From Lachnospiraceae bacterium (GTDB lineage Bacteria > Bacillota > Clostridia > Lachnospirales > Lachnospiraceae), in NCBI GenBank assembly GCA_017480565.1, contig JAFVAL010000040.1:1-64000 (forward strand): DNA of 64,000 nt, given 5' to 3'. Every line of letters starts with the position of its first letter. Within the stretch, counting starts at the first letter, position 1. Under the pieces are notes generated by a model, which saw only the letters and a list, made by a program, of their open reading frames with translations, did not search any database and was not told where the DNA came from. A program made the translations under genes and the position numbers. Shown here piece after piece: positions 59,414 to 64,000 of this stretch.

Positions 59414-61834
59414 TCAATTGTCTTTATCCAGGGATGCTATCTTCTCACTCTCTGCCCAGAACTTCCGCTCTCTTCCGCAGATCCAGGCATCTTCCGTGAT
59501 CTTAAAACTTCCTTCCAGGCGAATGTCATCAGACGCGCTTCCGACAAACACATCGATATCACCCTTCTCGATCTTCCATCGCATGTCCTCATCTAAGAAC
59601 GCCAGCTGACTGGGCTCGATGACAAACTGCACCTTCTTCTTTTCGCCAGGCTCCAGTGCGACTCTCGCAAATCCTGCAAGTTCCATCTGTGGCCGTACCA
59701 TACTCGCGTAGCGATCGCGTAAATAAAGCTGCACAACTTCCGTCCCGGCGACATCTCCGGTGTTTGCAACCTCAAACGAGATCTTCACAGTGTCATCCGG
59801 TTTTACCGCCTCGTGGTCGATTACGAGATTCTCGTACGCAAATGTCGTATAGCTGAGTCCATGTCCAAACGCATAACGCGCCTTGTGAGGCAGGTCAACG
59901 TAAGTCTGGAAGCCGATGCTCTCACCTTGATGCCACAAAGACCCCATCGGGTGATTGTAGTAAACCGGGATCTGTCCCGCATGATAGGCGATCGAGACAG
60001 GCATCTTGCCGCTCGGATTGTTCTTGCCAACCAAGGTCTCAACGACTGCCTGCGCGCCACATTCTGCCGGGCTCCACGCCTCAACCAGTGCATTTAAGTA
60101 CTTATCTGCCACGTCACTTGAGACCGGACGTCCGTCAAAGTGCACACCCACCATCGGTTTTCCAAGCTTCGCAGCAAGCGCGATCAGCTTGTCCTGGCAA
60201 GGCGGCAGGTTGATCGTCGACGCATCCACGCCTTCACCGGTCGTGGAAATGGATCCGGAGCTGTATTTTCCACCAAGGGTGAAGAGAATCACATCCGCAT
60301 CCTTCATGACTGCGAGTGCATTTTCGTAATGGCTCTCATCCTCGCCTGCGATCGGATAGCCGTAGTCCCAGACGATCTCTGTCCACGGCAGTTCCTTGCC
60401 AAGCACCTCCAGGAGATTTTTGCAGTTTGGCTTCTGGAGCTTTAAAACCGCATCGAAGACCTCCGCCTCGTCGCTCTGGATCTCGGTGCCCGGTACACGC
60501 ATGTACTCCGCTTTTTCACTCTCACCATATACACCAGCCATAGAATTATGCGCCGCACACTGCGCTTCCATCATGCTAAGATGCGTATAACCGCCGAAGA
60601 AAAATCTGGCATTGGCTGCGTGTGGTCCGATCACCGCAATCTTTTTGAGATTCTTTGAAAGCGGAAGCGTCCCGTCATTTTTCAGAAGCACCATCGACTC
60701 TCTTGCACTCTGCAGCGTGATTTCCTCGTCAGTATCCGCATAGAATGCCTCCATCAGGGCTTCGTCCTGCAGCGCAAATGGATGCTCAAACAGTCCCATT
60801 CTGAACTTTGCAGTTAGTTCGCGAAGCACCGCCTGATCGAGCACTGTGATGTCTGCCTTGCCCTCTGCAAACCAGTCCTGAAGCTCTTTTCCGAAGCATT
60901 TCGGCATCGGCAGCTCCACATCCATTCCGGCCTTCATTGCGACGTAGCCGGCTTCCTCCAGGCTCTCAAACTGTCCCTGGTATTCATGCATGTTGCTCAC
61001 CGCACCGTAGTCCGAAACCGCAACCCCGTCAAAGCCCATTTCTTCGCGCAAAAGCCCGGTCAAGATATTCTTTGCACCGGACACGGAACGTCCATTTAGC
61101 GTGCAATAGCATGGCATCACACCGTGCAGATTTGCCTCCGTCATCGCTGCCTGGAAAGACTTACCATAGATCTCCCTGAGCAGGCGCTCCGGCACCTCCG
61201 CATCTGCACCGTGAATTCCGCCCTGCGAATGATGAAAGGCCAGGAAATGCTTCGCCGTCGCGTCCGCGTGTCTGCCGTCCGTCTCCCCTTCCTGGATTCC
61301 CTTTGTGAAGGCAACGCCCATCGCCGCAGCCAGCGTCGGATCTTCTCCGTAGGTCTCGCCCTGACGCCCCATGCGGGAGTCACGGGAAATGTCTAAGACC
61401 GGGGCAAGAATCTGTGTGATACCCACCGCTTTCTGCTGCCGGCTCACAATCTCTGCGATCTTCTTCTCAAGTGCAGGGTCAAAGGAAGAACCACGCGCAA
61501 TCCCGCTCGGGAAACTCGTCGCATCCTGAATATAGGCACCGCACAGACCTTCCATGTGGAAAATGGCCGGAATATGATGCGGCTGGTTCTTCATCACGAT
61601 CTCCTGCAGCCGCTTCTGCCATGCGGCCGCCTCCTTAAGGCTCTTAATTCTGCGCATCTCCAAGAAAGACATTTGCCCGATCCCGTTGGTCAAAAACTGG
61701 GCCATACGGTCCTCAAGACCCGGGATCGCAAAAAGCCCGGCCACCTGCGTCATCTTCTCTTCGAGACTCATCTGTGCAAGTAATGCCTGCGCCCGTTCTT
61801 CCGGGCTCAGATTCGTATCCATATATGGTTCCAT
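59414..61834 (-). CDS. GH3 beta-glycosidase
   Basis: This 806-residue protein starts behind AAGGAG. The TIM-barrel domain has RQGETYGEDP, KHFLAFHHSQGG and the nucleophile in FDGVAVSDYGA (Asp about 276). The alpha/beta sandwich has LKNDGTLPLSKNLKKIAVIG and TLGGKYSSGS. A C-terminal fibronectin-like domain (VQLYLRDRYASMVRPQMELAGF) completes it. Activity is probably beta-glucosidase or beta-xylosidase, inside the cell. It is downstream of the apiosidase-like gene (13 bp). Confidence 0.93.
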   Translation of the reverse strand: MEPYMDTNLSPEERAQALLAQMSLEEKMTQVAGLFAIPGLEDRMAQFLTNGIGQMSFLEMRRIKSLKEAAAWQKRLQEIVMKNQPHHIPAIFHMEGLCGAYIQDATSFPSGIARGSSFDPALEKKIAEIVSRQQKAVGITQILAPVLDISRDSRMGRQGETYGEDPTLAAAMGVAFTKGIQEGETDGRHADATAKHFLAFHHSQGGIHGADAEVPERLLREIYGKSFQAAMTEANLHGVMPCYCTLNGRSVSGAKNILTGLLREEMGFDGVAVSDYGAVSNMHEYQGQFESLEEAGYVAMKAGMDVELPMPKCFGKELQDWFAEGKADITVLDQAVLRELTAKFRMGLFEHPFALQDEALMEAFYADTDEEITLQSARESMVLLKNDGTLPLSKNLKKIAVIGPHAANARFFFGGYTHLSMMEAQCAAHNSMAGVYGESEKAEYMRVPGTEIQSDEAEVFDAVLKLQKPNCKNLLEVLGKELPWTEIVWDYGYPIAGEDESHYENALAVMKDADVILFTLGGKYSSGSISTTGEGVDASTINLPPCQDKLIALAAKLGKPMVGVHFDGRPVSSDVADKYLNALVEAWSPAECGAQAVVETLVGKNNPSGKMPVSIAYHAGQIPVYYNHPMGSLWHQGESIGFQTYVDLPHKARYAFGHGLSYTTFAYENLVIDHEAVKPDDTVKISFEVANTGDVAGTEVVQLYLRDRYASMVRPQMELAGFARVALEPGEKKKVQFVIEPSQLAFLDEDMRWKIEKGDIDVFVGSASDDIRLEGSFKITEDAWICGRERKFWAESEKIASLDKDN

Positions 61835-61847
61835 CTCTCAAAACTCC

Positions 61848-63398
61848 TTATCCAATTCGCGTTGCCAGCACCGCAAGTCCTTCTCTTCCCGGCAAATGAA
61901 TTCTGGTCGGTCCGGTTACCTCTTCCTCAATGACTTCGCGCGTCATCTCCCAGACATCGATCATCTCGATCCGGTACTTCTTGTCCTCCGGCAGACGAAG
62001 ATCCTGGATGGCATAACACTGCTTATCGTTAAACCACAGGTAAGCCTCTTCTTTCACCTGCGCTGTCCATTCATGTTCCCCGGACAGATGAATCAAGCGC
62101 TCCGTCTCATTCATCATCTGAAGGCTATTTCCAAAGGTCTGCACAAACCCTCTCATCTCTTCCGGAAGCACTTTGAGCATCTCTTCGAGTTGTTCGGGTG
62201 TCGCTAAGGCGAGCTTCACCAAGCCATTCTGAATCGGTGTAAGTGCGCCTGGAAGCGACTCGATGATCTCTCTAAGGAAGGCGATCCGCTTCGGGCTCTC
62301 GCCTTTTAGCTTGCCGCCTCTCGCCCACCAGAGGATCTCGTCATCCGATAAAAATGTCTCGCCATGGGTGCAGTACGCGCCGCTCGCATAGCATCTCCAG
62401 AAACGGTAGACCATCTCTCTGCCGGAGATACTGCCCCAGAAATGCTGTAGATTTCCCTCGTAGCAGCACTCGTCGATGATCAACGGCTTCTGATACTTCT
62501 CAATCCATCGCGCGATCTCCGTCAACGCCTTCGTCTGGTAGCTTGCATGTGTGATTGCCGGACGACTCGCATCCCAGAACGCCATGCAGTTATGGTTGGA
62601 AAGCGGATGTCCGTAAGGGTCGTTGGCTGCAACGTATTCCTCGATCTCTTCCCAGTCCCGCATACTCTTAGAGGCCAGATTCAGATCGTATTCATTTGCC
62701 AAAGACCACCAGATATTCGGCATGGCCGATAACCTGCGAAGCAGATAATCGAGATACTTCAGATTATCCTGCTGAGGAAGCCTAGCAAACCCCCACCTGT
62801 CATACGGATGGAATAAGATCAGATCGATCTGGATATCCATCGCAGCGATCCGGTGTAAGATTGCCTCAAACCGATGCCAAAACTGTAGATTGGGACGCCC
62901 GACATCCCACGAACCATCTTCTTTTTTCTCAAATGCATAGTAAGGCGGTTCGTTGTGATTGTAGTCATAATGCTTCGGGAAAACGCACATCCGAACCTTG
63001 TTAAACGGCGCGTTTTTGAGGCTCTCAAGCGTCTCCTCCACGAGCGCGTCCTCCTGTGAAGCCAGCGCATAAACCGTGGTTCCAAACGGGGTAAACAGTG
63101 TCCCATCTTCGCACTCAAAATGCGTCTCCACAGCCTTTACAATCCCGTGATGACCTTCTCCTGCCGGATCACAGAATGCCTCACCACAGCCATCTACCAC
63201 GCCGGATACATGCCACGTGTAATTTCCTGTCTTTTCCGGCAGAAAACGCACCACATAACGTCCGTCGCCGTCATAAAAGCCCTTCACAACCTTCGTTTCA
63301 TCTTCGCAGCAAAACTCTGCCGTGACATCCACCCGGGCATACTCATTTGCAAGGACAGGCCCTTCATAAACCAGCTCAAATGTCTCGTATTGTCTCAT
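61848..63398 (-). CDS. DUF5060/DUF5605-type glycoside hydrolase (GH140 apiosidase-like)
   Basis: This 516-residue protein has an N-terminal beta-sandwich (FELVYEGPVLANEYARVDVTA, YVVRFLPEKTGNYTWHV) as in DUF5060. A TIM barrel follows with catalytic-type Glu residues in WWSLANEYDLN (about 240) and KPLIIDECCYEG (about 311). A C-terminal beta domain (EEAYLWFNDKQCYAIQDLRL) completes it. Related enzymes include apiosidases acting on branched pectin; the substrate is not proven. Its start overlaps the small gene upstream by 4 bp. Confidence 0.8.
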   Translation of the reverse strand: MRQYETFELVYEGPVLANEYARVDVTAEFCCEDETKVVKGFYDGDGRYVVRFLPEKTGNYTWHVSGVVDGCGEAFCDPAGEGHHGIVKAVETHFECEDGTLFTPFGTTVYALASQEDALVEETLESLKNAPFNKVRMCVFPKHYDYNHNEPPYYAFEKKEDGSWDVGRPNLQFWHRFEAILHRIAAMDIQIDLILFHPYDRWGFARLPQQDNLKYLDYLLRRLSAMPNIWWSLANEYDLNLASKSMRDWEEIEEYVAANDPYGHPLSNHNCMAFWDASRPAITHASYQTKALTEIARWIEKYQKPLIIDECCYEGNLQHFWGSISGREMVYRFWRCYASGAYCTHGETFLSDDEILWWARGGKLKGESPKRIAFLREIIESLPGALTPIQNGLVKLALATPEQLEEMLKVLPEEMRGFVQTFGNSLQMMNETERLIHLSGEHEWTAQVKEEAYLWFNDKQCYAIQDLRLPEDKKYRIEMIDVWEMTREVIEEEVTGPTRIHLPGREGLAVLATRIG

Positions 63399-63631
63399 CT
63401 TTCTTCCTCCAAAAATGCTTCTAATCGTTCATAATCGCTCTTCTCAGTGCACACGATCCTGCCCTTGGAAAGCAGGTCTTTATCATTGCAAATCACTGCA
63501 AATACATAGCGGCTAAGCGTCGATTTCAGATTCAAATGATCGCCTTCTGAGGAGTCAAAAAAAACCTCCCCCTGGCACTTTTTCACTGCCTCCATAAAAG
63601 ACAGATATTCCTTCATTTCTTTCAATCTCAT
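63395..63631 (-). CDS. small conserved protein (78 aa) of Clostridia glycan loci
   Basis: The sequence KCQGEVFFDSSEGDHLNLKS with an end like IVCTEKSDYERLEAFLEE recalls a small protein family common in Lachnospiraceae, often mislabelled polyA polymerase. I know no proven function. It lies 6 bp after the AraC stop and overlaps the next start (ATGA), so it is translated as part of this operon. Confidence 0.7.
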   Translation of the reverse strand: MRLKEMKEYLSFMEAVKKCQGEVFFDSSEGDHLNLKSTLSRYVFAVICNDKDLLSKGRIVCTEKSDYERLEAFLEEER

Positions 63632-63637
63632 ACGTTT

Positions 63638-64000
63638 CTATTCCTTTTCTTGCTTTCCTTGCCCCATGGTTTCCCGGTACTGCCTCGGCGAGATTCCAAC
63701 TTCTTGTCGGAACATCCGGTCAAAGTAACTTCTGCTGCCAAACTGCAGCTCTTCACTGATCTGCTGAATGTCCTTTTGTGAGCTTAAGAGCATCACTTTC
63801 GCAGCATCTACACGAACAGAGCGGATATAATCGGTGATCTTCATCCCGGTTTCTTTGGTAAACTTTCGCGTCAGATAGTACTCTGTGTAACCGCAGTGTC
63901 TCGCAATCTCTTCCATCGAAAGCGGCTTTGTATAGTTGCGGCGGATATAGTCGCGGCATTCACGCACCGCTCTTGACAGCCCATCGGCTTCCTGCACGCT
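63638..64000 (-). CDS. AraC-family regulator, C-terminal part (runs off the window)
   Basis: The visible 120 residues hold the complete double helix-turn-helix (LSMEEIARHCGYTEYYLTRKF, DIQQISEELQFGSRSYFDRMFRQ). The sensing domain lies beyond the window edge; the frame is open to the last base. It heads the minus-strand operon with the DUF5605-type and GH3 enzymes and is probably its activator. Confidence 0.85.
   Translation of the reverse strand, partial: SVQEADGLSRAVRECRDYIRRNYTKPLSMEEIARHCGYTEYYLTRKFTKETGMKITDYIRSVRVDAAKVMLLSSQKDIQQISEELQFGSRSYFDRMFRQEVGISPRQYRETMGQGKQEKE

Overview
The window looks like a chromosomal segment of an anaerobic, plant-glycan-degrading Clostridia, most likely a gut or rumen Lachnospiraceae. 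This rests on the superoxide reductase, the dense CAZyme content, a GPH-type sugar symporter, AGGAGG ribosome binding sites throughout, Big_14-type lipoprotein domains and the gene families present. No tRNA, rRNA, CRISPR array or intact transposase was seen.

Layout. 0-4.4 kb (minus): a secreted SH3b/NlpC-P60 cell-wall hydrolase with a long serine linker, a superoxide reductase behind an array of small hairpins, and an AGE-type sugar isomerase with a DUF4867 gene. 4.5-7.3 kb: a frame-broken nuclease-like ORF, a lipoprotein and a 61-residue gene, with a near-identical 115-bp terminator/promoter cassette present twice. 7.3-10.6 kb: a TetR regulator coupled to a TetM/TetO-like translational GTPase that carries a fused C-terminal NYN (YacP/Rae1-type) nuclease domain. 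10.8-13.5 kb (plus): an HSL-type esterase and a GH43-CBM32 enzyme. 13.5-14.9 kb: a one-chain HipB-HipA fusion with a 28-bp perfect palindromic operator.

15-28.1 kb is an A+T-richer island of small secreted or lipid-anchored proteins. It includes papain-like, Cys/His and caspase-fold-like hydrolases and two divergent TetR-type regulators. Many members are interrupted: an amber, an opal, two ochres, a homopolymer frameshift and a decapitated 3' fragment. Part of the island lies between xylB (xylulokinase) and a fucose/arabinose-isomerase-fold gene, as if inserted into a pentose operon. A class 3 lipase, a sugar-binding-protein-like lipoprotein and a DeoR/mmsA divergent pair follow (28-33.6 kb).

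33.8-53.9 kb is a large plus-strand glycoside-utilisation locus: three GH43 enzymes, three GH78-type rhamnosidases, an esterase, a GH2 enzyme and a GPH symporter, then an MBL-fold hydrolase and a GT1-type glycosyltransferase. An opposing AraC regulator sits inside it. A minus-strand locus at 59.4-64 kb (AraC regulator, small conserved protein, apiosidase/DUF5605-type hydrolase, GH3) belongs to the same theme. Together these could take apart decorated arabinose-, rhamnose- and galactose-containing pectin or plant glycosides inside the cell, because none of the enzymes shows a signal peptide. Between the two loci, 53.9-59.2 kb holds an ABC exporter (ATPase plus FtsX permease) and an OmpR-type two-component system; the ABC promoter carries a tandem 11-bp repeat with PHO-box-like geometry.
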